From Spinellus fusiger (lineage: Eukaryota; Mucoromycota; Mucoromycetes; Mucorales; Phycomycetaceae): DNA of 64,000 nucleotides. The stretch's first letter is position 1. Every line of letters starts with the position of its first letter. Under the pieces are notes generated by a model. It had not been told where the DNA came from and did not search any database. It worked only from the letters and a program-made list of their open reading frames with translations. A program made the position numbers and the translations under genes. The DNA is taken from assembly GCA_025094145.1 (NCBI GenBank), contig JALLLS010000029.1, positions 326,458-390,457 on the forward strand, in the 5' to 3' direction. Below, in pieces: positions 10,988 to 22,120 of this stretch.

Positions 10988-12205
10988 ATGAAGCACTTGC
11001 AAGATGAATTCTCAACCAATTTGCACCATTTAAAGTGCAAAAGATGCAGCCAGACTGGTAAGATTGCCATGAATGGTAGTAACTCTTGCTCTGGTGCCCC
11101 ACAGTTTCGTTGCAGGTGCCTGCAAACATTCTCTGCCTCTGTCATGCAAGACATGCTTAATAAAATCCAGAACAGGGTGCCATCTGTTGTGTCTCCTGTC
11201 TCTGCCTCTGTCTCTGCTCCTGTGCCTGCACCTTCTGTTTCTTCTGGCAGTGATGTCAGTATTCTGCCAAGTGTCCTGGCCAAACATGACCACACTTTTC
11301 TGTCAGAGGACAGCATGGATGGTGCCTCTTTCCAACTTGGTTCCCAAGATGACTTCCAGACCATGGTCCTGGAACAGCTCAAGGTCCAGGGTGCCTGCCT
11401 TACTGCTCTGGAGTGTGTCCAAGCAGAGAACGTCAAGCTGAGAGAGTCTCTGGCAGCTGCAGAGAAGAAGATTGAGGAGCTTCTCAAGTTGGTTTCTTCT
11501 GGTGCTTCTTCTGCTCCTGGTGTTTCTTCTGTTGGTGTGTCTTCTGTTCCTGGTGTGTCTGTCCTTTCTGCCTTTCCTCCTCTTGCTGTCTCCACCTCCA
11601 CAAAGGGATCCTATGCCAAAGCTGCTGCTGCTGGTGCCTCCAAGGCTAGGCCTCAAAAGAAGAAGGCTGTTACAGCCAAGGCTATTGCTGCTGTTGTCCA
11701 TGGGATGACAGTTAAAGATGCTGATCCTGGATTCCAAGTCCTGTATGTGCCCAATGCTGTTTGTCTGCCTTTGAAGGAGCAAAGAGCCAGACTTAGCAAG
11801 CTGAAGATTGACAACTCCAGAGTGCTGGACTTGCACTACCCAGACAGGAAGGTGATGGGAATGCTGGTGCACAATGAATATGCTCCAGAGCTTACTGCAG
11901 TGCTTGATGGCTATGGTGTCAAGACCCTTGGCAACTTTGACCCCCTGGACCCAGTCCACCTGCATGATCCCAAGCTGGCAACACTATCAGTGAGTGAATG
12001 CTCTGCCAAGGCCTTGTCTGTTCACAACAGCAGAATGATGAAAGCAGTTGCTTTCATCCATGCCCCTATCTGGTTTGCTGTGGCCAAGTCCTTCTGCCAG
12101 CAAGGTTGGATTTCTGAAAAACAGCTGTATGACATTCTACCATTAAGGATGGACACTGACATGCTTGAGGCCTCCAGTACCTTCCACTCCTTTTCTGAAC
12201 TATGA
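10988..12205 (+). CDS. LINE L-c ORF1, zinc-ribbon and coiled-coil RNA-binding-type protein
   Basis: The protein is 405 aa and starts at the first ATG of the frame (10988; upstream only a TTG). N-terminal residues 17-50 carry CKRC, then NG, then CRCLQTFSA, which resembles the zinc ribbon of some bacterial and fungal transposase N-termini. Residues 120-160 form a heptad-like coiled coil (VKLRESLAAAEKKIEELLKL). Ser/Val/Pro-rich linkers follow, then an Ala/Lys basic stretch (KARPQKKKAVTAKA) and a C-terminal RRM-like region with FQVLYVPNAV and RKVMGMLVHNEY. ORF1 proteins coat LINE RNA. The stop TGA overlaps the ORF2 ATG (ATGA at 12202-12205), suggesting termination-reinitiation. The frame is intact, unlike ORF2. 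The zinc ribbon is absent from L-a and L-b ORF1. Confidence 0.8.
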   Translation: MKHLQDEFSTNLHHLKCKRCSQTGKIAMNGSNSCSGAPQFRCRCLQTFSASVMQDMLNKIQNRVPSVVSPVSASVSAPVPAPSVSSGSDVSILPSVLAKHDHTFLSEDSMDGASFQLGSQDDFQTMVLEQLKVQGACLTALECVQAENVKLRESLAAAEKKIEELLKLVSSGASSAPGVSSVGVSSVPGVSVLSAFPPLAVSTSTKGSYAKAAAAGASKARPQKKKAVTAKAIAAVVHGMTVKDADPGFQVLYVPNAVCLPLKEQRARLSKLKIDNSRVLDLHYPDRKVMGMLVHNEYAPELTAVLDGYGVKTLGNFDPLDPVHLHDPKLATLSVSECSAKALSVHNSRMMKAVAFIHAPIWFAVAKSFCQQGWISEKQLYDILPLRMDTDMLEASSTFHSFSEL

Positions 12206-14382
12206 ACCCAGTGACAATTACACTGTGGAATGCTAATGGTCTAGCAAAACAGACCATACCTATGCTTATGCACCATGTTTCCTCCTCCTCCCTTGTCTTT
12301 ATCACTGAGACTTGGCTTCTCCCCCCACATTCATTTCCCCTTTCTTGGCAGCAGCACCACACCTATGGTCAGTCTGTCCCCAATGCATTTTGTGGCAGTA
12401 TGGGTATTTCACTCCTTATCAATCCCTCATTTCCTTACCCTGTTTCCCTTCTTCCATCATCATCCCCCTATGTTCTATCATGTATTGTGTTTGACACTCT
12501 TATCCATTGTATATACCTTCCCCCTTCCCTTACTGACACCAATGCTCTTGCAGTTCTCCATGACCTTCCTTTGACACATGCTCAGGCATCCTCTACTATG
12601 ATCTGTGGTGACTTGAATGCCAGGCTTGGGTTGTTTGTGGGTGACTCTGTGGTGACCAGGCATGGTACTCTTCTGTTGGACTGGCTGGTTGCATCTGGGA
12701 TGGACTGCCTGAACAAGACTCATGCTTTTGGTGTGCCCACTTTGCTCTCTGGATGTGGTGGTAATATATGCTCAAGTGTTATTGACCTTTTTCTTTGCTC
12801 CTCCCCCCTTATGAACCCCTCTATGCATGTTTCCCTTGACCTTTCTCTGGGCTCTGACCACAAAATGGTTCATCTCACATTCACTCCTTTACTTATGCCC
12901 CCTTCACCATCCTCCTCTTCTCACCCTTGTTTGCTCTGGAATCTCACCAAGCTTGGGCAGCCTGACTCTCTCAAGGTCTACAAAGATGCACTCACATGCT
13001 CAATGGACAGCCTTGTTGAGCAGTTTAGTGCTTTTATTTTGTCACCCTCTCCCCCTTCCTTGGACACCCTATGCTCTATGTTTAGTTCTGCTATCCACAA
13101 GGCTCTGGATCAATCTGTTGGCAGGCATGTTCCTAGGTCAGAGAGAAGAAACTGGTTCTAGAGCCAGGAAGTCCAGGATGCCTTTGATTACCATGAGAGG
13201 TGCTACCAACGTTGGAGAAAGTCCTATGGTTTGAGCAAGGCTGTGTGTTGGGTGACTCACTCTGCTGCTTCTGTGGCATACAAGCATGCAGTCCAGAGAC
13301 GTAGGAGACAGACATGGAAGGAGTTCTGTACTTGTTTGGCAACCCAAGACTTTGGCAAGACCACAGCCAGTATCAGGAGCATTAGGCAGAGCCAAAGGTC
13401 CAGTCTCTCTTTTCAGCATGTAGATGGTTCCCAAGAGGCTGCTGATAGCATGGCCTGTCACCTCAAGGCTACATTCTCTGGTTCTTTTCTCCCTGCAGTC
13501 CCTAAACCAGACTGTACAGTGTCACTTACCTCTGCTGCTCCTTTAGATTACACTTGTCCATTTGACAACCATGCTGTGAAAACAGCAATTGAACGTCTTC
13601 CTGCAAGAAAGGCTCCTGGTGTTGACCACCTGAGGGCTGAAATGCTGCATCCTGTTGCTGGTCTGGTGTCTCCTGCTCTGGCTCTTCTGTTTTGTCTGTG
13701 TTGGCAGTGGGGTTCTGCTCCCTTGGCATAGCATGTGGCACAGGTGGTGCCTATCTACAAGAAGGGTGATGCTTCTGACCCTGGGAACTACAGACCCATC
13801 AGTCTTACCTTGATCTTGAGAAAGGCCATGGAGTACTGCTTGGCTGGTGTGCTGCATGAGGTGTCCCCAATGCTTGATCTTGCTCAAGGCAGTTTCAGAG
13901 TCCAGAGGAGTGCCCTGGATCAAGTCCTCTGTCTCCACAAGATTGTCCATCAACATACAAGTGTCTACAAGTGACCTCCAGTGCTGGCATTCCTGGACAT
14001 CAAGTCTGCATATGACACAGTAGACAGGTCTGTTGTCTGGAATGCATTGCATCCCCAGGCATCAGATCCTCTACTAGCTCTGCTCCAGAGTCTGTTTGAC
14101 AAGGTGCAAGTTGAGGTTTTGCTGTCAGGTACTACTTCTCTTCCCTTTCATCCATTGACTGGTGTTCTCCAAGGCTTGGTGCTGTCTCCCCACTTGTACT
14201 CTGTGTACATCAACAGTCTGCCTTTTGCTCTTTGTGCTGCTGGTGCTCTCTGTTCTACAGTCTTCTCACAGCCATCTACAAGTACAGTTGAAGAACACAT
14301 CATTAACTCACTTTTGTTTGCAGACAATGTTGCCATCATTGCTACCCCTGAGGCCATGCCTGTTATCTTAAACTCTGCTGAG
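12202..14382 (+). pseudogene. LINE L-c ORF2: APE endonuclease and RT with three in-frame stops
   Basis: One continuous frame from ATG 12202. The endonuclease shows LWNANGL, FITETWLL, ICGDLNARLG and LGSDHKMVHL, in the usual order and with the catalytic Glu, Asp and His-type motifs. The RT shows RKAPGVDHLRAEML, YKKGDASDPGNYRPIS, FLDIKSAYDTVD and SLLFADNVAI, where FADD has become FADN. Stops at 13159 (TAG), 13729 (TAG where relatives have Trp) and 13972 (TGA) interrupt it without frameshift. It is truncated at 14382 by a C element within the sequence just after the FADN box. The protein would nick target DNA and prime reverse transcription; this copy is dead. Confidence 0.88.
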
Positions 14383-16337
14383 GAGGTATTATTTTTATTT
14401 AGATAAGTAAATTAAAACATAACAATATTACCCTATAATAATAATATATATTTTATTCATTATAATTATTAGGATATATTAATTTAGATAAAATTACTTA
14501 AATTAAAGTGATCTGGAAATTGGTTTTCTATGAGGGTATATTTATATTCTTGATCTTTAAAGGTATAAGGATCAGGGTTGGACAGGAAAAGAAAGCAGAG
14601 GTACTAGGTGTTGTACATAAGGAACAGGTAAGAGAACAAAGGTAAGAGACAAGAGGAGACAGGGACAGAGTACAGATAAAAAACAGATATCAGGATATTG
14701 TTTTTATTTTAACAATGAGTTGAGTATTTATACTAGAGTGTTCTATACTGCAATCTAATTCTATATTATTTAATAAAACAATCTAATGATTATAACAAAA
14801 GTCAAGACAAAGATACAAGCAGGAGAAGAGAGTCTTATAATAGTTGAGACAAAATGGCAGACTAATGAGTTTGTCTGGGACAAGACCATTGGTGATGCCC
14901 AAATTACTTTCATAATTTGCCAAGAACAAACTAGTCATTACAAAAGGTATTTTAATAATTATCTAACATTAGAATAACTGTTTTTTTTAATATTTAAACT
15001 CAATATTAATTTTACAGTCAATTAAATAATATTTTAGACTATTTTTTTTTATTTCTAATACAATAAATGATTTAAAGATCACTTACCAAAATATCAGATA
15101 TATTTAAAATTTTAGGATCAAATTTTAGTCCCAAGTTTATTAAAGTTATTTGTTGCTCCTGAGAATAAATACAGTATTAGAAAGATATGTATATACCTAT
15201 AAAATTCTGAGTGATTGTAAGAAGATAAAGTTGTGTTTTATATTTAAAATCAGAAATTATTTTATATTCTTTATAAAATACTAAAATACTTAGTATATAT
15301 GTATATATAGTCAGGAATTAGCTAATGGACATCCAAGAATGACTTTAATATAAAACTATCAATAAAAAGATACAAATAAGATATATTGATGTTTATACAA
15401 AAAAATTAAAATCATAATTATAAATTACAAAAAGACAAATATCCAAATTGCTTTTTTTTTATTTAAAATAGGTAAGGTGAATAAGAAAAAGAATGTATAG
15501 ATGGTAAGCATGTAATAGATATATTGTGTGGGTACATTAAATAATGAAAATAATGAATAGCCTTAAGGATAAAAAAGTTTATATTATGTATTGTTGTAAG
15601 TGCTAAATACTATTAATGCCTTTTACAATGTCTTTTCTATAATCCTGTGATAATCCTTTTTTTTTAAATATTTATCAAATGTTTTAATTTAGTCTTTTGT
15701 AAATGACTTTAATGTGTTGGTAACAATAATATTTATTACAATTTTTAATACAAGAAAATTGAATTTTTATTATATAAATAAAATTGTATTTAATATCTAA
15801 ATAAATAAAAAATATAATTATAAATATAAAAAATATAAAAAAAAAAGGTGTAAACAAATATATTTAAATCTTTATGATGAATTTATAAGATATTAATTAG
15901 ATAATTATTATTCTGAAAATAATATTATTAAATATAAATCAGAAAATAAAATAAATATCAATTTAAAATTTAAGAGTAAAATACTAAATAAAGTAGGCTA
16001 TATAATATTATACATATTAATAGAATTATTATTAAAAGAAAAAAATATTAATAAAAATATTAATAATGAGGATATGAAAATATTATGGATTTATAATATT
16101 TTATTTAAAACAAACTGGATTGAGATGAATCTAAATAAAAAAAGATGTATATGTCATCTTTAAAGAAAATTTAAAATATTATATTGATGGCAATAAAGAA
16201 TCATCAAAGTTATTTATGAAATCTAATTATTATAAAATATATACTGATATAATTAGAGAGAGTTACTTTAGCAAACCAGAATTAATACTTTTATTAAATA
16301 ATTTACAAGATCAAACTATTAAACAATATAGAATAAC
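14383..16337. mobile_element. AT-rich C-family element, copy 4, interrupted by LTR D
   Basis: The left end (GAGGTATTATTTTTATTTAG) is the reverse complement of the C terminus seen at 5564 and 60270. About 180 bp match repeat C, then unique very AT-rich DNA continues to LTR B at 16338. A readable stretch near 16180-16337 (SSKLFMKSNYYKIYTDIIRE) suggests a decayed protein, unrecognised. The opposite C terminus is not found, so the element is truncated by the LTR B event. Confidence 0.55.
14564..14942 (-). mobile_element. Solo LTR, family D copy 2 (TSD AAAGG)
   Basis: It is the reverse complement of the D copies at 4800 and 54527; it begins TATAAGGATCAGG (a decayed TGTAAGG) and ends CTAGTCATTACA. 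AAAGG flanks it on both sides (14559-14563 and 14943-14947). It interrupts the C element. Confidence 0.9.
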
Positions 16338-16919
16338 TGTCATGTTCTGACTTCAATCCAAAGATTCTCTATAAATAGGTCAACACAAGTAGTGTGCTGT
16401 GACATTCAGAATACTCTATGAAAGCTTGAGTGCACACAAGTAACATAGTACATCTCTGTATCATCTCACTGATTGGTTGTAACTACAAATCACCTTCTAA
16501 AGCTCAGTGTACTATTGAACACTTAACAAGAGCCATCTTCATTAATAATTCTAACAGAACAATATTGACCTATCAGAGTCAATTGAGTAAAGACTCATAA
16601 TAATTAATGGTTTCAATAATGGAGTGCTTGTCCCAGGAACCAACCATAGGGTTGAATCTAATAATACTACAACTAAGTAAAACATATGAGCCAACCATAA
16701 GGTGGCAGTTATTAATACTACCATAAAGTAGTAATATAGACACCAACCATAAGGTGGCAGTTATTAATTCTACTATAAGGTAGTAATATAGACACTGACC
16801 ATAAGGTAGAAGCCACTGAAGGATAAGCACCCACCAAAAGTATAAATGGTGAACCTTTCTTTACTCAATAAAAATTATCTTTGTTCAGTCTTGTTAATCT
16901 ACCTGTCCAAACAATCTCA
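16338..16919 (+). mobile_element. LTR B copy 2, left member of an inverted pair
   Basis: Starts TGTCATGTTCTGAC and ends CCAAACAATCTCA. It contains AAGTATAAATGG-type TATA and CTCAATAAAAATTATC, giving plus orientation. It holds several degenerate ACCATAAGGT units. It shares a private arrangement of these units with 19421-20001. Its right flank GCCAT is the reverse complement of the right flank ATGGC of copy 3. Confidence 0.9.
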
Positions 16920-19420
16920 GCCATCTTGCAAAGGGTGCAGGGACATCCCATTGAGCCATTGGTGCATGGTGCACACTCTTTTCTGCATTGGCTGCAAGTT
17001 GACATTGTGGGCATTTCACTAGCCATTCTTGTATTTGTGTCTTTATGCTTGGCCACCACCATTGTTTGCACAACAAGTCACACACTGTGGTTTCTCCTGC
17101 ATGTCCAAACACACCATGGAAGTTGTTCACTAGATCAGCACAGTTTACATAGGGAGCATATTGGACCTCTATTGTTTCTTCATCAATTTTCACTTTTTGG
17201 TAGACTGTATTCTCTGCCACTACAAAGTTCTCACATTCAGCTAACAGCTTTTGCTTATGTTCTTCTGGCCATTCTTCTTCTGCATACAGGTAACAGTTTG
17301 GCCAGTCTGTTGTGTGTGCAAGTGTTATGGCATAGAGGTAGTCTGGCTCCATTGTGTTTTCCTTTGTCTCTTTGTCTTGATCAAGCCTGGATAATATGTC
17401 AGGTACATTGTTCTCCTTTCTGGGCTTGTAAATTATGATGGGATCATATAGCTCCAGTTCAGATATCCATCTTATCAATTGTGGTGTAGGCTTTGTTTGG
17501 TTACAGAAGTATTGTAATGGTAAATGGTTGGTGTACACTACATATTTTCTTCCTTCAATCATATATCTCTAGGTACATAATGCATGTATGATTCCCAACA
17601 GTTCTCTTTCCTGTGCTGGGTAGGCCTGTTCTGCTTTTGACAGTTTCTTGGACTCAAATGCCAGTGGCTTCCAGTTGTCCTCCCCATCTTCTTGTAAGAG
17701 TACAGCACCTACACCATAATCTGATGCATCTGTTTTGATCCTAAAGGGCTTATCCATGTTGGGTGCTGCTAATACAGGAGCTGTACACAGTTTTTTCTTT
17801 AGTGTTTTGAAGCTTTGTTGGCATTCTTCTGTCCAGACAATGGGCCTTTTTTTTGGTCCTACACCTTGCATCAGATCCATGATTGGGGCTGCAATCCCTG
17901 CAAATCCTGGAATAAACCTTTGATAATATTGAGCAAGTCCAATAAACTGTCAAACTTCTTGTACATTGGTAGGTGGGTTCCACACCTTCAAAACTTTGAT
18001 CTTATCCATTCAAGGCAGTATTCCATCCTTGAGTACTTGAAATCCCAAGAAGGTCAGTTGGTCTTTGTTGAACTTGCACTTTTTTATATTTGCTATGAGT
18101 TTTGCCTCTCTCAGTCTTTCTAGTACGTGGCATACATGTTCTTCATGCTCCTTTTGGTTCTTACTGAATATCAGTATATAATTAAGGTATACCAATGCAA
18201 ATTTGTCTAAACAGTTGCCAAGGACATTGTTCATTAAGTGCTGGAAGGTAGGTGGTGCATTTGTCAAGCCAAAAGGTAGGACTAAGAATTCAAACTGTCC
18301 ATAGTGCATGTTGAATGCTGTTTTTGGTATGTCTTCTGGTCTTATTCTCACTTGGTGATATTTAATTCTTAGATCTAAGCTTGTAAAGTGTTTGGATCCT
18401 CTCAACCTCTCCAAACATTTGTCAATTCTGGGCAATGGGTGGTTATTCCTGATGGTCACTTTGTTCAATGCTCAGTAATCCACACACATGTGCATCTTTC
18501 CATCCTTTTTTCTTACAAACAGTGTGGGTGCTCCCCATGGTGATGAACTGGGTCAAATGAGGCCTAGTTTGAGCAATTTGTCCAACTGTTTCCTGAGCTC
18601 CTCCAACTCCAACAGACTCATTTTGAATGGTGGTCTACTTATGGGTTCAGCATCTCCTGTGTCAATCATATGTTTGATGTCTTGCTCTGGTGGTATCCCT
18701 GGGAGTCCATCCTGAAAAACGTCACTGAATTCCTTGACAAGCTCATTGCACTTGTCACCCCCCTCTTCTTTGCCTGTTGAGTCACATAGGTGCAGTAGGT
18801 AATATTGGGCTTGTTCTTTCTTCATGATCTTTTCAGCCTGTTTTGCAGATATCAGGTAGTTGAGGTGTGTGGTTGCTGAGTCTGTTGTATGTGGTATGAG
18901 TGTAAACTCTTTTCCATCTTGGTGCAAGGTCCATTGATCATTTTGCCAGTTTGGGTTTGGTATTGCTTCTCAAAGCCATGTTCTTCCTAGTATGAGATCA
19001 AATTTGGTGGGAAGGACAAATGCTTTGATGATTGCTTTGAATCCATTCAGTGATACTTCCAGTGTGGCTTTTTGGTTGATGGTGATAATGTGTCCTCCTG
19101 CTGTTTCTACTGATCTTCCTTGTATGGTGCTGGTCTTTATGGCATCTTGTGCTATCTGTGGTGATACATAGTTTGCACTGGCACCACTGTCAATCAGTAC
19201 CAGGATTTGTTGATGGTTGTGTAATGCTGCATACAAGGGAAGGTCTGTCTTTTCTGTGAGGTATATCTCCTCTACAAACTCTTGATCCTGCACCAAAAAG
19301 TTCTCCAAATTATCACATTCCTTCTCTATATATTGTTCAACTGGTTCTTTATTTATAGCATCATAATAGTCACTATCTTTGTTGTTGTATTCTTGTTCAG
19401 AGGCATTTTCCATTGCCCAC
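16920..19420 (-). pseudogene. Gypsy-1 protease-RT-RNase H-integrase zinc domain, inverted segment
   Basis: A single minus-strand frame runs from 19420 to 16920. In order it has an aspartic protease (LIDSGASANYV, about 19194), RT (SLDLRIKYHQV; FLVLPFGLTNAP; then YLNYILIF near 18189 in place of YxDD), RNase H (KTDASDYGVGAVL; YTNHLPLQ where TDH is usual) and an H2C2 integrase zinc finger (near 17130-17010). Stops at 18970, 18553, 18472, 18010, 17950 (all TGA, at positions where Arg is expected) and 17569 (TAG for Trp) kill it, without frameshift. Gag is missing. The end PFARW at about 16920 continues exactly into the plus-strand integrase at 20002, so this segment was flipped between two LTR B copies. 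Confidence 0.9.
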
Positions 19421-20001
19421 TGAGATTGTTTGGACAGGTAGATTAACAAGACTGAACAAAAATAATTTTATTGAGTAATGAAAGGTTCACTATTTATACT
19501 TTTGGTGGGTGCTTATCCTTCAGTGGCTTCTACCTTATGGTCAGTGTCTATATTACTACCTTATAGTAGAATTAATAACTGCCACCTTATGGTTGGTGTC
19601 TATATTACTACTTTATGGTAGTATTAATAACTGCCACCTTATGGTTGGCTCATATGTTTTACTTAGTTGTAGTATTATTAGATTCAACCCTATGGTTGGT
19701 TCCTGGGACAAGCACTCCATTATTGAAACCATTAATTATTATGAGTCTTTACTCAATTGACTCTGATAGGTCAATATTGTTCTGTTAGAATTATTAATGA
19801 AGATGGCTCTTGTTAAGTGTTCAATAGTACACTGAGCTTTAGAAGGTGATTTGTAGTTACAACCAATCAGTGAGATGATACAGAGATGTACTATGTTACT
19901 TGTGTGCACTCAAGCTTTCATAGAGTATTCTGAATGTCACAGCACACTACTTGTGTTGACCTATTTATAGAGAATCTTTAGATTGAAGTCAGAACATGAT
20001 A
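19421..20001 (-). mobile_element. LTR B copy 3, right member of an inverted pair
   Basis: Reverse-complement copy of LTR B: starts TGAGATTGTTTGG and ends AGAACATGATA, the last bases being a decayed TGACA. Nearly the same unit arrangement as 16338-16919. It is followed by ATGGC, half of a target duplication whose partner lies at 16920-16924. Confidence 0.9.
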
Positions 20002-20851
20002 ATGGCACTTGGATTTCATTGGAGAGTTACCAACCACAACATCAGGCAACATGTGGATAATTGTAGCAGTAGATTATGCCACAAATTGGCCTATTGCTAG
20101 AGCTGTACCTCTAGCCACTGGAGAAACCATTGCCAAGTTCCTATATAAAGAGATTGTCATGCGTTTTGGGTGTCCTGCTGAGATTCTCATAGACAGAGGG
20201 CCCAACTTTATGTCTCAAATACTAGCACACTACACTAAGAAGGTAAAGCTCCACCATAAGTTCACCTCAGCATTCCACCCATGCACCAATGGGAAATGTG
20301 AACACCTTAATGGCATACTGAAACAGATGTTGAGGAAGTATATACATGGAGCCATTCACCATTGGGATGAGTATTTGGACACAGCACTATGGGCATGTAG
20401 GATCTGCAAACATCAAACTACAGGTTTCAGTCCTTTCTATCTCACATATGGTCAAGAACCAAGGCTTCCAGGCAACACTATGAGACCATTCATAGACATC
20501 ACAGCCACCAAAGAACAAAACAACAGTAACAGCAATGCCCTTTCTATCCAGAAGCTGCTCAAAGCACAGCAAGAGGCAAACACTCAGACTATGGCCAACA
20601 GTGACAAGGATAAAGAACATTGGGATGCATTGATGAAACCACATAGTTTTGAGATTGGAAACCACATTCTGATGCACCATGAGACCCGCCTAGGCTTGGA
20701 ATACAACTGGAGAGGCCCATACATTGTCATTGAAAAGAACAAACAGACAAACATCTACAAACTGACCACTGTTGAAGGCAAGCCTTACACTTCCTGGATT
20801 TATGCAGACAGACTCAAGGCTGTCAAAACCCCACAAGTTACAAGAACATAG
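20002..20851 (+). pseudogene. Gypsy-1 integrase core and C-terminus (fragment)
   Basis: The open frame starts at the LTR B junction and ends at 20851. It shows the integrase core with LDFIGELPTT (first Asp), RAVPLATGETIAKFL and a second block LIDRGPNFMS. In the third block NGKCEHLNGILKQ supplies the catalytic Glu. The C-terminal domain has GNHILMHHE and NWRGPYIVIEKN. There is no stop in 280 codons, in contrast to the six stops in the inverted part. It inserts element cDNA into chromosomes. No start codon of its own is expected, as it is the severed end of Pol; the upstream part lies inverted at 16920-19420. Confidence 0.88.
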
Positions 20852-20960
20852 TATGATCCAATGCTCTCTAGGCATAGAACCCATCTAGACAGGTGTATAT
20901 TTGCCAACTCTGGTCAAAATGCAGTGATCAAGGATGATCAACAGTTCAGAGGGGTGGTAT
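20852..20960 (+). other. Gypsy-1 3' tail with polypurine tract
   Basis: After the integrase stop there is short non-coding DNA ending CAGAGGGGTGGTAT directly before TGTCATGAAG. A purine tract immediately upstream of a TG start is the usual plus-strand priming site before a 3' LTR. Confidence 0.55.
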
Positions 20961-22080
20961 TGTCATGAAGACATTTTCCATATTTGGATAGATCACTTCT
21001 TTTGGAATGAGCACTCATTTATTACCAAACTAAGAAGGAGACTCTATTGAATATCAAGGGATGTCAATAGTTCATAGCATTTTGATAGTTAGCCCCTGAA
21101 TCTACACAATTAAAAAAGTAAAAAGATATAGTAATTCCATTTAATAAACAACAGAGTTTAACCACATGTACACTTCTTTTATACTTATTTTCTCTTACTA
21201 TTCTAATACTATAAGATATGATGTTAGGTATACATTTGCTGATATGCTGTGAGAGTGTCAATAACATAATGCTTTGTAGTATTCTGTGTTGCTCACATAT
21301 CACTACTACCTTTTGTCATTTTCTTTTTTAGTTGCTCAGGGACACAAATGACAAAACATCCATTTTTGGAAAGCAGTCTTATGACAATAAACAATATTTT
21401 TATTGATAATATAATTTAATATTGAGGTATTCTATAAAAGATAAGAAAATTTTGGATACTTGCAAACCTTTGATTTCAAAAACAGTTCCATAAAAGGCAA
21501 GACATTTTCAGTTTTAAAAGGCAAAGATATCATTGCTTAAAGGCCAGAAAAATCTCCTGGTGTGTACCATATCTCATCTTATATGCACAACACTTAGTAC
21601 TCTTTTCCTACCTGTTATCTGGGGTCCCTTACATCCATAGTAGATTTGTAAGCTCATTGTTGTAATCATGAAGACAACAGTAGCAGTCACAGACCAATTA
21701 TTAAGTTGTCTCCTTTCTACAATGTAATTCATAGTTAAGACACCACATATTAAAGTCTACTGAACAGGCCATTATTATCAAGTATCCTAAAACAGTAATA
21801 GATCATATTCAGTACACAGCCACTTGTCTATTTATACTAAATAGACATGCCAAAATTGTTTTAATAAAAGTATCTTGTTCTTGAGTCTGATTAATTCCTT
21901 TTCAAATTTAATACTCATTGTTAAAAAAAAATAGTATTTTGAAAAGTGAAAAAAAAAGTATGCAATTTTTTTCTGAGGTTGTGCAGATACTTTCCAAAAA
22001 ATAGGTATATCTCCTCAGATTTGTATTAGGAGTTGATATTTCCAAAAGGGGTTCCAGTTCCAGAAAATGTCTTTATGACA
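20961..22080. mobile_element. Unclassified element F with inverted ends, containing an LTR A
   Basis: The left end TGTCATGAAGACATTTTC and the right end GAAAATGTCTTTATGACA are inverted repeats with one mismatch over 18 bp. The left end follows the gypsy-1 polypurine tract, so it may be the gypsy-1 LTR, with the right end being a second inverted LTR copy. Alternatively it is a short inverted-repeat transposon of about 0.86 kb once LTR A is removed. The inside holds no gene. Sequence near 21580-21640 resembles 9565-9640 inverted. Confidence 0.45.
21658..21913 (+). mobile_element. Solo LTR, family A copy 2 (TSD CTCAT)
   Basis: TGTTGTAATCATG start and AATTTAATA end, flanked by CTCAT at 21653-21657 and 21914-21918. 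Same family as 9707-9960 and also with the final ACA decayed to ATA. Confidence 0.92.
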
Positions 22081-22120
22081 CTTAATTAAAATTAAGAATT
22101 AAAACAATGTAAATTAAAAA

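Larger units (their letters stand above)
10299..14382 (+). mobile_element. LINE L-c copy 1, abutting tRNA-Val head-to-head
   Basis: The element begins immediately upstream of the tRNA-Val first base with ACTAATCTTT, continues after an LTR E insertion as CTCTGCTATTCC, and resembles the LINE 5' ends beside tRNA-Glu and tRNA-Asp (ATCTTT...CTGCTAAGC). It has a 5' leader to 10987, ORF1 at 10988-12205 and ORF2 from 12202. It is cut at 14382 by an AT-rich C element, so its 3' end is not visible. Confidence 0.85.

Noticed and set aside
10951..11965. Long minus-strand open frames opposite LINE L-c ORF1 (216 and 220 codons)
   Set aside because: They are shadows of the low-complexity Ser/Val-rich ORF1; no domain, and not conserved in related copies.
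16338..20001. Inverted LTR-B pairs as terminal inverted repeats of large DNA transposons
   Set aside because: Outer ends differ between pairs (TGTYRTG in two, TGAGATTG in one) and the 5-bp duplications flank individual LTRs, split by inversion, rather than the whole unit.
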